64,000 bases of DNA, taken from positions 124,001-188,000 of the forward strand of contig VDFB02344204.1 in the NCBI GenBank assembly GCA_007258455.2, written 5' to 3'. The DNA comes from Sequoia sempervirens (taxonomy: Eukaryota; Streptophyta; Pinopsida; Cupressales; Cupressaceae). The notes beneath the pieces were generated by a model. The model was not told where the DNA came from. It did no database searches and saw nothing but the letters and a program-made list of their open reading frames with translations. Positions within the stretch are counted from its first letter, which is position 1. Every line of letters begins with the position of its first letter. Of this stretch, positions 25,460 to 37,112 are shown one piece after another. Position numbers and translations under genes: made by a program.

Positions 25460-26100
25460 GCCACTAGTCCCTGAGAAAAACCAGATGTGCTCCTGTTGGA
25501 ACACATTCTAGCTATATGACCCTACTGGCCACATGCAAAACATCCAGTACCTCTGCCATAGCCTCTGCCTCCAGGTGGTGCATTAGACTATTGCGCACTA
25601 TCCCTAAAAGTGGACTAAGAACTTTGTGTCGGCTGCTCAAAGCTGAAGCGTTTCATAAGCCTCCAGTTCCTGTCCCCCTGCCTCTGTTGGAAACCTTTAC
25701 GTTTCCCCTAAGAAACCTACTGCTGCTACTAACCACTCTGCGAAGGTCCCTGTTGAGCGTTGAGAGGTGCACTTCTTTGAGGCTGACCTCCTCGAGCACT
25801 AGACCATGCTGTTGAACTACTGCCTATCTGAACACCCATGTGGCCTCCTAGTGCCATGGCCAAATTCTCCTCTACTAGACGTGCTTTCTCCACCACTGTC
25901 TCCATGGTTTTGGGTTCGAAAACCCTTACACCTCCGCTACGACGAGTGTTTAAGCCCCTGACAAAGTGGTGAACCAACATCCCTTCATCGTCTCCTATCC
26001 TTGCAAACTGTTTGAGCTTGTAGAAGCGTCACTCATACTACTCAACTGACAAGGCCAACTAACACAAAGCGTGAAACTCATCGCCTCGATGCTAATGCCA
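25460..26100 (-). pseudogene. gag: gag fragment of the minus-strand gypsy element
   Basis: From the left LTR remnant downwards the minus strand shows a Gag core (FYKLKQFARIGDDEG, LVHHFVRGLNTRRSGGVRVF, VVEKARLVEENLAMALGG; 25729-25990). It is followed after a frame change by a zinc knuckle, CFACGQ-stop-GHIARMC, near 25530. Upstream reading of the capsid domain is interrupted by stops near 26030-26100 and its N-terminus is deleted. Confidence 0.8.
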
Positions 26101-26123
26101 ATGCTCAAATAGAAAACGAGCTT

Positions 26124-26561
26124 TGAACCTGTGAAACCAGGTGGAGTCGATGTCCTGTACCTGTCAACCCACAAATAAAGAGTATATCAAACATGCATAT
26201 ATATAACATAATAAAACACACCGTGAAGAGGAAATTGTGGAATCGTAGGGCGCTCGCTAGCAAGTGGTGCAATCTCGTCCCCTTCACCAATACAGTATTA
26301 CTAACTAACGAATCTAACAACAATAATATAATCAAAAGCATAAAGCATTAATAATTTAAATATTTGCTAAGCTGATCCAAAGCATGTCATAATGATAACA
26401 TCAAAATAACATACCATCACATCAAAATATAACATTCACATTGCTTTACAATTTGTGATCAAATAGTAACCAAATACCATAGTCAAAGTATTAACAGAAA
26501 CAAAGCATAACAAAGAAAAACATTGTCTGATGAAAAGAGCAAAAAATGGAGGGGTGCTACA
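26124..26561 (-). repeat. Truncated 5' LTR of the minus-strand gypsy element
   Basis: 438 bases nearly identical to 24790-25223, with an outer end at gctaca followed by the target duplication ttcta. Confidence 0.85.
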
Positions 26562-26566
26562 TTCTA

Positions 26567-28223
26567 TAGAAGGCCAGTGATTTATTGATCACTATATCTT
26601 ATGTGTGTCAAGATCGACTGGGTAACCGTTGGTGGCAGTCTGGGTATTATCCGAGTCCCTCCATGATCTAGGGGAAGACTTGAGGATTTTGGGATCATAA
26701 TTAGAAGATAAAATTTATAAATCCTTGCCATAGCTATTCGAGTGTATAATTGGCGTATCGGTTGAGGCAACAATAAATACAATATCATGTTATCGCTGGT
26801 AAAGAATAGCTTAGTCATTAAAAATGATAATTAGCACAAATTGAGGAGACACGTCCCTTATCAAGGGAGTGCAATAAAGGCTACGTCCTTGGAGAGATGC
26901 TAAAAAATGGGTGGGATTGGATGATATAAAGGAAGAAGAATATTTTGGAATGAAGGGTATCACTACACAGACCTTTCTAGAGTTAGGTAGCCATGATACA
27001 TGGTTGCTTATAATCATCATCATCACTGGTAAATGAAAGGACTATTAGGGCTAAGAAGATTAGGTGAACTTTACAAGTCAACATAGAAGAATTAAGAGAT
27101 AAAATATGGAGATCTGAAGGAAGATATGCAGCTAGGAAGCGGAATGAAGTTACACGTATATTAATCGATGGGATCATTATATGAAAGCTTCCAGACATAG
27201 GAATCGCAGCAACAAGATCTAGGTTGCATTAGAATATAAAGCCATGTATATTATTGGATAACCATACAAGTATATATGCACACACAAGACAAAGTTGATA
27301 ATGAATAGTATATATCACAAATACCAATATAAGGAAAGAATCATTACATAAACATAGATACATGAATGCTAATTATTATAAGGAGAGAATAATGATATAT
27401 GTGTATATATACAAAATGCATATATATGTATATATCATATACACTTATTCAATAATGATGCTTGCAACAATTATTGACCCTTATGAATAATTGTAATGCT
27501 TAATATAAGTATGGACAATAGATTACTATTTGTTTGCTATGCTGACGATATCTTCTAAATGTTAAGAATTGATCAAATCTTAGGATGATAATCATTGCAT
27601 CCAAGGTAGAAGATGGTTCGGCTCAGGGAAAACACATCTGAAAGAGTTCTAGTTAGCACGTCATTCAGAGGTAAGTACCCTTACCAATAGGTTAAGAATT
27701 GAGGGATCATGGAATCAATACAAATTACTATGAGTGAGATACTATAAGTTCACTAGCCCCATATCTTATTAAATATCAATGAATGTTCTAATCTGAGATG
27801 TTTTGTGAGTTCCATAGGAAAAGTGAATGCTATTATGACTTTACTATTACCTTGAAGAATAGTCTTGGGACCCCAATTCCCTTTCGCTAACACTCGATGA
27901 GTATAGGGAGTGTGTGGAAGGGAAAGACAGGTAAATCCATCCAATGTTGGACGGAGCCCAAGACGGGTAACCAACCTTGAGGGTGTCCAACTCGAGATGG
28001 TGCACACACCCTTGGAACAGTAAATCTACCATCCCACAAGGTTAGGAAGAGGAGATCTATTTTGATCAAAAGTAATATCAGATCATGTTAGTTATGCACT
28101 AGTTGATAATAATGCATTTCATTTATCTTATTCCATCAATCTTTCATTGCTCTTTATGAAACAATCTTTAAAAATCAAAATTTTAATTTGTGCATTTTAT
28201 GTCTCTAATAAGGGGACATTACA
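26567..28223 (-). mobile_element. Probable older LTR sequence (minus strand)
   Basis: The minus strand begins TGTAATGTCCCC at 28223, a typical gypsy LTR start, and the region carries LTR-like phrases such as ggagacacgtcccttatcaa (about 26840). Part of it (26627-27396) recurs at 53843-54629. The other end and target duplication could not be fixed; it may be the host of the 21.5-26.6 kb nested insertion. Confidence 0.4.
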
Positions 28224-29029
28224 TATTATAGACTGGTATGGATATATGTGCCTTTTGGGTGTACAGGTGAAGCAAGTCCCTGGAATTTGACATTTGAGCA
28301 GTCGAGCAAACTCAAGTCTAAAAGAACAGGAAAGTAATACCAGTCAAACAACAAATGAAGCTACCAGTCTTCTAAGAGAAAAAAATCTTTAAACAAGGGA
28401 AAAAAATCTTTGAACATGAAAAACTAATTGAAACCATGGAAAATCGATGGTGCCATTGTCAAGAGCATGAAGGAGAGCTTTGGTGGCATCAAGCATTAGA
28501 AAAGAAAAATAAAACTAACTGAAACCATGGCAAGCGACTTACCTCAAGTAGAGCCTCAAACCAAATGACCAAATTTTACTTTGAACAGATGGACAGTATC
28601 ACAATCTATTTATAGGCAAAGATGAAGGGCGGGTGATACTCTGCGTAGCCATCCATTAATGAGGCAGTTATAACAAGTTTTTCAAAACATCAATGTATGA
28701 TTTCAGCTTGGGGCAATATAGAATTAATATTTTGATAGTGCCATGCCCGAGACATCACGCAACTTAGCAGTAAATGAGTTGAGCACATCACACAACTTGT
28801 TGCCTACGTGCCTTCAATCTTACTTAACGTCCATAAGTCTGTATGAGATATTTTCTTCATCTTTATCTATCCTGTAGCATGCAATTTTCTTTGCAAAACT
28901 CACCGCCATTGAAATCAAACACGAGCTAAAGTAGTTTATCTGAAAACATTTCAAGGAGTTCCTGATAATTGCCATTGTTCATGCTTCACTATTCCAGAGA
29001 ACAAGGTATTCATTTATATTTGAATCTTC
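28224..29029. other. Intergenic stretch, nothing recognised
   Basis: No coding homology or repeat structure recognised. Confidence 0.4.
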
Positions 29030-29165
29030 ATTTTTTTATTATATAAAATTTACATTATATATTACTTATGCTAATATATACTTAACTACGTAGGATAAAG
29101 GATACCATAATGTTAAAACCTAACTATGCTCATTATTAGGATCTCGCCAAATAATTTATTTTTCC
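29030..29165. repeat. Direct repeat flanking the large transposon (left)
   Basis: About 135 bases (ttattatataaaatttacat ... ggatctcgccaaata) that recur at 42738-42865 with a handful of substitutions. They lie outside the transposon, 192 bases before its left end. Confidence 0.85.
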
Positions 29166-29357
29166 TAACCTATTCAAAGATCAATTAAACTATGATTTTT
29201 TATCTAAATTAATTTCATTTGATCTATATAAAAATATATTAATTATTAACAATAATAATTTCATACTTATATTTAATATTTTGTATTCTTGAATATAATA
29301 TATAATAATAATGTAACCTATATATATATATATAGTATATAATTTAATCTATATTAT

Positions 29358-29376
29358 GGGTATGTGCAGGATCATG
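29358..29376 (+). repeat. Left terminal inverted repeat, transposon copy 1
   Basis: GGGTATGTGCAGGATCATG, preceded by target duplication ttat. The same end is found at 54630 in copy 2. Confidence 0.93.
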
Positions 29377-29755
29377 ATGGGCCAAACAGACCCTTAAGTG
29401 GCAATGAAAATTCAGAAAAATTAGAGTTAGGCAACTTGATGTAAAAATTTGAATAAGTTATCTATATTATTTCAAAAACATGTAAGAATAGAATATGTGG
29501 GAAATTGAATGTAGTTTCTAAACTACTAGGTATTTTTTTTTTTAAAAGTCTATTTGGTGAAAATTTGAAATTTCAAAGCAGTATTACTTAAATTTCAAGA
29601 AAAAAATAAGAAATAGGTGTCTGTCTGACCACCCTAACCATAATAAAATGATAATATTTTTTTATGAGATTTTAGATATAAGTAGAGGACTCATGTCTGG
29701 ATGTGACGCATATTTTTTTGTAATTTTTTTCTAAGTAATAATTAATTATGAATTT

Positions 29756-30619
29756 NNNNNNNNNNNNNNNNNNNNNNNNNNNNNNNNNNNNNNNNNNNNN
29801 NNNNNNNNNNNNNNNNNNNNNNNNNNNNNNNNNNNNNNNNNNNNNNNNNNNNNNNNNNNNNNNNNNNNNNNNNNNNNNNNNNNNNNNNNNNNNNNNNNNN
29901 NNNNNNNNNNNNNNNNNNNNNNNNNNNNNNNNNNNNNNNNNNNNNNNNNNNNNNNNNNNNNNNNNNNNNNNNNNNNNNNNNNNNNNNNNNNNNNNNNNNN
30001 NNNNNNNNNNNNNNNNNNNNNNNNNNNNNNNNNNNNNNNNNNNNNNNNNNNNNNNNNNNNNNNNNNNNNNNNNNNNNNNNNNNNNNNNNNNNNNNNNNNN
30101 NNNNNNNNNNNNNNNNNNNNNNNNNNNNNNNNNNNNNNNNNNNNNNNNNNNNNNNNNNNNNNNNNNNNNNNNNNNNNNNNNNNNNNNNNNNNNNNNNNNN
30201 NNNNNNNNNNNNNNNNNNNNNNNNNNNNNNNNNNNNNNNNNNNNNNNNNNNNNNNNNNNNNNNNNNNNNNNNNNNNNNNNNNNNNNNNNNNNNNNNNNNN
30301 NNNNNNNNNNNNNNNNNNNNNNNNNNNNNNNNNNNNNNNNNNNNNNNNNNNNNNNNNNNNNNNNNNNNNNNNNNNNNNNNNNNNNNNNNNNNNNNNNNNN
30401 NNNNNNNNNNNNNNNNNNNNNNNNNNNNNNNNNNNNNNNNNNNNNNNNNNNNNNNNNNNNNNNNNNNNNNNNNNNNNNNNNNNNNNNNNNNNNNNNNNNN
30501 NNNNNNNNNNNNNNNNNNNNNNNNNNNNNNNNNNNNNNNNNNNNNNNNNNNNNNNNNNNNNNNNNNNNNNNNNNNNNNNNNNNNNNNNNNNNNNNNNNNN
30601 NNNNNNNNNNNNNNNNNNN
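29756..30619. other. Assembly gap (864 N)
   Basis: A run of N inside the left part of transposon copy 1, directly before CT-rich simple repeats. The frame that spans it is not a gene. Confidence 1.
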
Positions 30620-31035
30620 CCTCTCCCTCCCCCCTCCTAATGAACTATCTCTATCTCTTCCTCCCCCATCCTAATGAACTCTCTCTCTCTCTCCACTTCT
30701 TCCTCTCTCTCCCTCTCCCTCCCCCTCACTCTCCCCTTCTTCCCCTCCTCCCTTCTCACTTCCCCACCTCTGTCTCTCTCTCAAGTCTCTCTCTCCCTAT
30801 CACTCACTCCTATATGTCTCTCTCTCTCTCTCTCTCCCTCTCCCTCCCCCCTCCTAATGAACTCTATCTCTCTCATTCTTCCCCCTCCTAATTATCTCTC
30901 CCTCACTCTCCCCTTTTTTCCCTCCTCCCTCTCACTTCCCCCCTCTCTCTCTCTCAAGTCTCTCCCTCCTACCCCCTCTACCCTCTCAAGTCTCTCTCTC
31001 CCTCTCACTCACTCTCTCTCTCTCTCTTGCCCAAC
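30620..31035 (+). repeat. CT-rich micro/minisatellite
   Basis: Tracts of ctctct and ccctcc with a recurring phrase cccccctcctaatgaact (about 30628, 30666, 30846). It probably caused the adjacent gap. Confidence 0.95.
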
Positions 31036-31068
31036 TTCCACCTAATTATTGTAAAGTTATGCAAGCAC

Positions 31069-31201
31069 AAATCGGATATCCGATTTGAATCGGATATCTG
31101 ATTTGAAACACTAAAATTGTGCCATTAGGGAGCGTTAAAAAATTGCTTGATTTTTAGAGTTCTACATATCAGATATCAGATTTGTTCAGATATCTGATTT
31201 G
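31069..31201. promoter_or_regulatory. Left subterminal palindromic motifs (four)
   Basis: AAATCGGATATCCGATTT (31069-31086) is a perfect 18-bp palindrome. Variants follow at 31088-31105 (aatcggatatctgatttg), 31170-31185 (cagatatcagatttg) and 31187-31201 (cagatatctgatttg). The same motif occurs three times near the right end. They sit just upstream of the transposase reading frame, so they are candidate transposase-binding and self-regulatory sites. Confidence 0.75.
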
Positions 31202-31387
31202 TGGGCCATAGGAAAACCCCATATGGCCCCTTTTTTGCATTCCAATGGATCCTACATTCTTTTTGCAGGCTTTGCAGGCGACAAACGCGTGGTTTCAGAG
31301 AGGAAGGGACAAAGATCAACTTTTTGGAGCATCTTCCACTCAAATTTGTCATAAACTATGATTTTTCAGCATCTTTTATGAGGTATA

Positions 31388-34300
31388 ATGGGGAGCAGCA
31401 GTCGTCAGAAGCATAAACGTAAGAGAAACCTTACAAAAGAACAAATTGAAACATATAGACAAAAAGATAAAGGTCATAGGAAGAGAAAACGAGGTATCTT
31501 AAATATTGGTGAATCTGAGTCCTTTGGTCTTTCTAGTGAAGAAGAAATTGAATATGTAGAAGGTGAAAATGTTGAACATGATATTGAAATTGGGAATGAA
31601 AATGTTAAAATTGATACTCAAAATATTCAAGCTGAAAATGTTGGAATTGAAGATGTTGAACATGATATTCAAATTGGGAATGAAAATATTGAAATTGATA
31701 ATGAAAATGTTCAAGGTCAAAATGTTGGATTCGAAGATGTTGAATATGGTGCTGAAATTGGGAATGAAATTATTCAAATTGAAGGTGAAAATGTTGGAAA
31801 TAAAGATGTTGAACATAATATTGAACTAAGCGTAAATTATGTTTCACCAAATTACATGAGAAATGAAGAACCTTGTGTGGAAGAAAGACATGTTTCAAAC
31901 TCAAGACCTTCAAAAACCCCTAAATGGTTAATTGAAATTGATGAAAACATTATAAACAATTTTGAAGGCAAGAGGTCAACACGAACCGTTCGGTTGTGGG
32001 CTAGAAGACTTTTCATACAATATTTTAGGGATAAGACATTGACCAAGCAATGCCAAATTTTTGTACAATTGATAAAGATGCAAAAGATGAGACTTTTGCT
32101 TGACAAAATTGAAGATTCGTGTGTACAAGAAGACCAAAAAAAATTATATTATTGTCAAAAATCTTTTTAACGCTCTCAAGTCTATTGGAAAAACTAACAA
32201 GAAAAAAGATAAGAGAGTTGCTCGGATAGTTATTACAACTGCCCTAGTAAGCCATCAATTGAAAAAAGCTCGCTTTATGAGACAAACTTGTATTGATTTT
32301 GACATAAATCATAAAACTTTGGATAGAGCACTTGCAAGAAGAGAAAGAATAGATGATCCTCTTCAAAATGATACATGGGCTTTTGTCGGGAGGCTTCCAT
32401 ATGTTGATAAGAAGCTAACTAATAATGTAAAACAAGTAATTCAACAAATTTGGCATGATAACTCTAGAGTATCACCCAATGCAAAGGATGTTTTAAAGTT
32501 AAGAATTGGAAATCAAGACCGTACACCACATCCTAAAAATTTCTTGGAATCAAGCCAAACAATGTTGTTCAAAATAATTTATTGAAACACATCCAAATAT
32601 GGAAATCTTGCAAAGGAATTTTGAAGGTTTGAAGCCATTTTATTGTATGCCTCTTAAAATTCGTAATATTTGTTGTTGCAAATACCATGTGGAGTTTTCA
32701 ATGTACCATGAACTATTATGCCATATCCGTTCTACTTTGCATACTAATGAAATGTTGTAGGAGTGTGGTGCAATGCATCTTCCAAAATCATCAAGGGACT
32801 TGTTAGATCTTTTTTTATGTTCTAGAGATGATGGTTGTTTTTTCTATAGAAATGATTGTTTAAATGCAAAGTGCTCACAATGTGGTGGCTTGTCAAAGTT
32901 TGTTCAATGTTTTCATGAGGGTTCCGAACATGAATTTGGAAAGAAGCTTGTTGAGAAAAAGAGATATGAGATAGTCAAATATACTTTGTAGAGTGGAGGT
33001 GAAGGTTCTAGATGTGAGTTGGTTTCAAAAGAATGTAGTCTTTGCTGATTTTATTTCAGATTTTAAGGACAATCTTTTTCTACAAGTATGCAAGGCATAG
33101 TCATAGGTCTCGAGTGGTTGGATCAACAATTTATAATGTGTAAGGACTCTTTTCCAATTGGATTATTATATCAGGTGCTTGATTTTGCGAAAAACTACAC
33201 ATTGTAACCACAAAACAAGGTGCAATCTCAATATTACAATTCCATTCAAATTGCTATATTTGTCCACATAACATTTAGACATGCACTTGATAGTACAGAG
33301 GAGGATCGAAAGATAATAAGAGAGTATCATTTTTATATGAGTGATGATAGATCTCACTCATCCGAGTATGTCCAACATTGTTTTGAGAATTTTTTTGAGT
33401 TCTTGCAAGAGCATGATATAGCAATGGGCCAACATCTCATTTGGTCAGATAACTGCACAAGTCAATTCAAGAATGCTCGTATGTTTTATTGGTTGAGTAG
33501 AATGCATGTAGAGAGGGGTGTACATCATATTTGGAGTTTTTTTGAAGTTGGGCATGGGAAAGGGAGCACGATGGAGCAGGTGCATGTGTAAAAAGAGCTC
33601 TAGTTAAGGAGCAATTGAAGATTTCAAGAGAAAAATTTAGTGATGCACGTTCTATTGTTGATTGGTGTATAGCATTGTCACGAGGGAGGGACACTTGATT
33701 CAACAGTGCGCAGATGCTTTTGGTTGGTTGAGAAGTGCGATGGGGCGGTGGATTGTCATACAATCAAAGATTCTTCAAAGATGCATTCATTTCAAAACTT
33801 CGGATGCAAGCACATGGACCATTTCGACACGAGATTTGGCTTGTTTTTGTTAGAGTTGTATTCAGTGTGAGTGGGATCAATGCGAGTCAAGTGAGTGGGT
33901 GGATACATGGGTTCCACACTATCTAACTCCATTATCTCAAACAATATCCATGAGAAATGACATATTAGAAAGTTCAGTTGATTACGACCAACTTTCAGAT
34001 CTACTACAACGAGGACATGTTTTTGCAGTTGTTGCACCACAGGGGAATGAAGAGAGATCAGACTATTGGTTGGCTCGATGTGTGCAGGTAAAGCATAAGC
34101 TAACACAACCGATGGAAGATGATGATGGGTTCATCTATCCTACAGGTTCAGTTGTGGTTGCAGGAACTTGGTTGCAAACATATATGGTTAGAAAAAATGG
34201 CATACCTGCATTTGAAGACTATGAGAAACACAAAACCATTCTCATGTATTCGCACCTTGTTATAGCAACAAATGTTAAGTTGTTCAAGCATCATGCCAGA

Positions 34301-34399
34301 CCAAAGACAAAACAACTATGGACACTTAGTAATGTTGATCATGAAGCAATATTGGATACTCTTAAGCAAAGAGATGACCCTTCAGGCACACTTGAATAG
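31388..34399 (+). pseudogene. DDD/E transposase of the large transposon, copy 1 (broken)
   Basis: ATG 31388 starts a basic N-terminus (KHKRKRNL, HRKRKRGI; likely nuclear localisation). About three acidic 28-31-residue repeats follow (VEHDIEIGNENVKID, VEHDIQIGNENIEID, VEYGAEIGNEIIQIE; 31568-31830). The middle part (32100-32585) contains TCIDFDINHKTLDRALARRE and ends near a cysteine-rich segment (CLNAKCSQCGG, 32850-32890). The catalytic core matches copy 2 but is damaged: the first Asp block reads DFAKNYTL-stop, and one base is lost inside the GHGKG..DG motif near 33560. The C-terminal part (33899-34399) is open: HVFAVVAPQGNEERSDYWLA, YPTGSVVVAGTWLQTYMV. Frame changes near 32135 (an A run) and 33600, and stops near 32583, 32758 and 33206, make it non-functional. 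Confidence 0.75.
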
Positions 34400-34439
34400 C
34401 ATTTTCAAGAATGGAAGGTACAATGCTTAGGTTCATTAT

Positions 34440-34850
34440 GGTTAAGTTCATTATAATTTAATATAGATTTGTTAGTCTAACCATCTTTTCTATTATGACA
34501 ATATAGATTTCTCATTTGACAAATTTTGTGATATTTTTGGCATGATTGATCATGGACCTACTGCTACAATAGCCAGCTTCGATCCTTTCGGAGAGGTATG
34601 CGAAAGATTACAGTAATATAGATTGGTTAGTCTAAGCATTTTTTATAGTTATGTAGATTAATATAAATTTGTTAGTCTAACCATGTTTTCTATTGTGACA
34701 ATATAGATTTCTCATTTGACAAATTTTGCGATATTTTTGGCACGATTGATCATGGACCTACTGCAACAGTAGCCAGCTTTGATCCTTTCGGAGAGGTATG
34801 CGAAAGATTACAGTAATATAGATTGGTTATTCTAAGCATATTTTATTCTA
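34440..34850 (+). repeat. Tandem duplication of an exon-like segment, two units
   Basis: Two ~200-bp units, each with an acceptor-like tattgtgacaatatag, about 90 bases open in one frame (SFDKFCDIFGMIDHGPTATI then ASFDPFGE), and a donor-like gagag|gtatgcg. Copy 2 of the transposon has three units (57060-57700). It may be a duplicated terminal exon of the transposase gene: the last transposase frame ends at a donor-like gaatggaag|gtacaatg (34411-34427). The phase of a splice into it does not obviously fit. Confidence 0.55.
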
Positions 34851-35430
34851 AGCATCTTTTCTATTGTATGTAGTTTAACTGCTAGCTTGATGGTTTATAC
34901 AAGTGCCTGTCAGTCTAGAACGTGAACATACTACTCTTGTGGAAGACTGTGCCCTGAATGCCTCCAATAGGAAAATTTTGTAAAATTTCAATTTTGAAAT
35001 GTGAAACAATGTAAGAAGGCCATAACTGTGTATTGAGACAATTCTATAATAACTTATTGTAATTAATCGAGCTACACTCGAAGGTTTTCTTCCTGGTTCT
35101 TTCCTATCGGTATGCTCGTTTGAACCAAGTTTTGTAATATCTCCTATTTATATATAATAAATTACAGTGGCTTGCCACTTTTTTTCAAAAAAATTAAAAA
35201 ATGTCATGTGAAGGTCATTTCCAATGTAATTGAGTCTTTGATCTAACAAAGTGGAAACAAGGTATTTGGGTGTGCATAATGTTCAAGCTGATTGAGTAAG
35301 AGTTTTTTGATGCATGAGCAGGTGGCTTTAAACAACACAATTACAATTAAAGATGACGTTGTTATAACCTGCACAAGCTTGATCCAACCTTTTAGCACTT
35401 ACAATTACAATTACAACACAATCTTGCTAC
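34851..35430 (+). other. Likely 3' untranslated region of the transposase transcript
   Basis: Contains AATAAA at 35156-35161 and is nearly identical in copy 2 (57700-58270). No open frame with motifs. Confidence 0.4.
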
Positions 35431-36866
35431 CTTTTAGCACTTTCGACTCGTAAGGGAAATCATCGGTCCAATGTAACTCGAGTGATTCAGAGTATTTGGG
35501 TGCAAAAGAGGATCATCCATGGCATAAACGTACCCATACGGACATGTTGGAACAGTATGTTTGGTCGTACGAGTTGCGGAATGAAACTTGCACCACTTTG
35601 CAACTTTACACTGCTTGCATCTGACAACTTTTCCCTCCACTGAAAAGTCATCACCATAGGAAAACACTTTCGAGATAGCAAAAAATGAGGGAGGTTTTTG
35701 TAGATGGTCCCAACATGATCCTGTAGCCTCCGACGGAGAGTCTGTATGCCCCATGGTCTCCGAGAAATAGCCCTTCAAATATTTCTGCCTTTTAGCACTT
35801 TGGACTCTTAAAGGAAATTGTCGGTCCAATGTAGCTCGGAGTGATTCGGCGTATTTGGGTGCAAAAGAGGACTATCCCTAGTGTAAACATACCCATACGA
35901 ACGTGTTGGAATAGTCTGTTTGGTCGTACGAGTTGCGAAATGAAAGTTGCACCACTTTGCAATTTTACACTGCTTGCATCTGGCAACTTTTCCCTCCACT
36001 GAAAAGTCATCACCATAGGAAAACACCTCCGAGATAGCAAAAACTGAGAGAGGTTTTTGTAGATAGTCCCAACATGATCTCGTAGCTTCCAACGGAGAGT
36101 CTGTATGCCCCACGATCTCCAAGAAATAGCCCTTCAAATATTGTTTCCTTTTAGCACTTTGGACTCTTACGGGAAATCGTCGGGCCAATGTAGCTCATAG
36201 TGATTCGGCGTATTTGGGTGCAAAAGAAAACCATCCCTAGCGTAAACGTATCCATATGAACGTGTTGGAACTGTCTGTTTGGTCATACGAGTTGCGGAAT
36301 GAAAGTTGCACCACTTTGCAACTTTACACTGCTTGCATCTGACAACTTTTCCCTCCACTGAAAGTCATCACTACATAAAAACGCTTTTGAGATAGCAAAA
36401 ACTGAGAGAGGTTTTTATAGATGGTCCAAACACGATCCTGTAGCCTCTAACAGAGAGTCTGTATGCCCCACGGTCTCTGAGAAATAGCCCTTCAAATATT
36501 TCTGTCTTTTAGCACTTTTGACTCTTAAGGGAAATCGTCGGTCCAATGTAGCTCGGAGTGATTCGGCGTATTTGGGTGCAAAAGAGGACCATCCCTAGCA
36601 CAAACGTACCCATACGGATGTGTTGGAACAGTCCATTTGGTCGTACGAGTTGCGGAAGGAAAGTTGCACCACTTTGCAACTTTACACTGCTTGCATCTGT
36701 CAACTTTTCCCTCCACTAAAAAGTCATCAACATAGGAAAACGCCTCTTAGATAGCAAAAAATGAGAGAGATTTTTGTAGATGGTCCAAACACGATCTCGT
36801 AGCCTCCGACGAAGAGTCTGTATGCCCCATGGTCTCCGAGAAATAGCCTTTCAAATATTGTTGTCT
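35431..36866 (-). repeat. ~358-bp tandem array, four units, with coding-like frame on the minus strand
   Basis: The phrase ttttagcactttggactct starts units near 35431, 35789, 36149 and 36507, and a terminal partial repeat at 36867. On the minus strand every unit encodes similar peptides of about 110 residues, including GHTDSPSEATGSCWDHLQKP, KVARCKQCKVAKWCNFHSAT (C-x2-C-x5-C-x2-H) and YGYVYARDGPLLHPNTPNHS. The unit length is not a multiple of 3, so no long frame runs through the array. The units could be duplicated exons or a satellite derived from one gene fragment. Copy 2 of the transposon has three units (58277-59349). Confidence 0.85.
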
Positions 36867-37112
36867 TTTAGCACTTTAGACTCTTAAGGGAAACTAGTGG
36901 GCAACAGAGTTAACTTCTTCACAAACTTCGTTTGAAGTAATTTCATTCTTTTTTGTGCATTTGAGAGACATTTTGACTAGAGGTCGGTCTATGAGCCCTG
37001 TTCTATGATATTACAAAAAGGTATTGTGGACCTATATTAAGCTACCACTCTCAATATCATACAAATTGAACCCTGACATCAATAGACTCTGTATATCAAG
37101 CTACCACAATTA

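Larger units (their letters stand above)
21537..26561 (-). mobile_element. Ty3/gypsy element, internally deleted, with very long LTR, minus strand
   Basis: It is bounded by tgtaacgcccc (21537) and ggggtgctaca (26561), with the 5-bp target duplication ttcta at 21532-21536 and 26562-26566. On the minus strand the LTR starts TGTAGCACCCC. This start occurs twice, at 26561 and at 25223, and about 440 bases after each are nearly identical. The 3' LTR is therefore 21537-25223 (about 3.7 kb). The 5' LTR survives only as 26124-26561; its remainder, the primer site and the 5' part of gag are deleted. About 900 bases of internal sequence remain (gag and the integrase C-terminus). It is absent from the partner block at 53.8 kb. 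Confidence 0.85.
19196..27396. repeat. Duplicated block, copy 1 (partner 51798-54629)
   Basis: From aaaaatgatatcaaggaag (about 19200) to gaataatgatatat (27396) the sequence matches 51805-54625 at high identity and in the same order. Differences: a 116-bp tandem duplication private to this copy (units at 19621 and 19737); an exon-sized 159-bp tandem duplication (20484 and 20643); a 117-bp loss near 20790; and about 5.19 kb present here (21437-26625) but absent from copy 2, most of which is the gypsy insertion at 21537-26561. The block contains DRB-like exons on the minus strand and probable LTR sequence at its right. Confidence 0.88.

Noticed and set aside
29748..30674. 308-codon open frame
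   Set aside because: It is almost entirely undetermined bases (N run) and is not a gene.
30640..31045. Ser/Leu/Pro-rich open frames
   Set aside because: They translate the CT-rich simple repeat; every frame is open for that reason.
31499..31829. Open frames overlapping the transposase N-terminus in other frames
   Set aside because: They are shadows of the repetitive gaaattgg/gaaaatgtt coding repeat.
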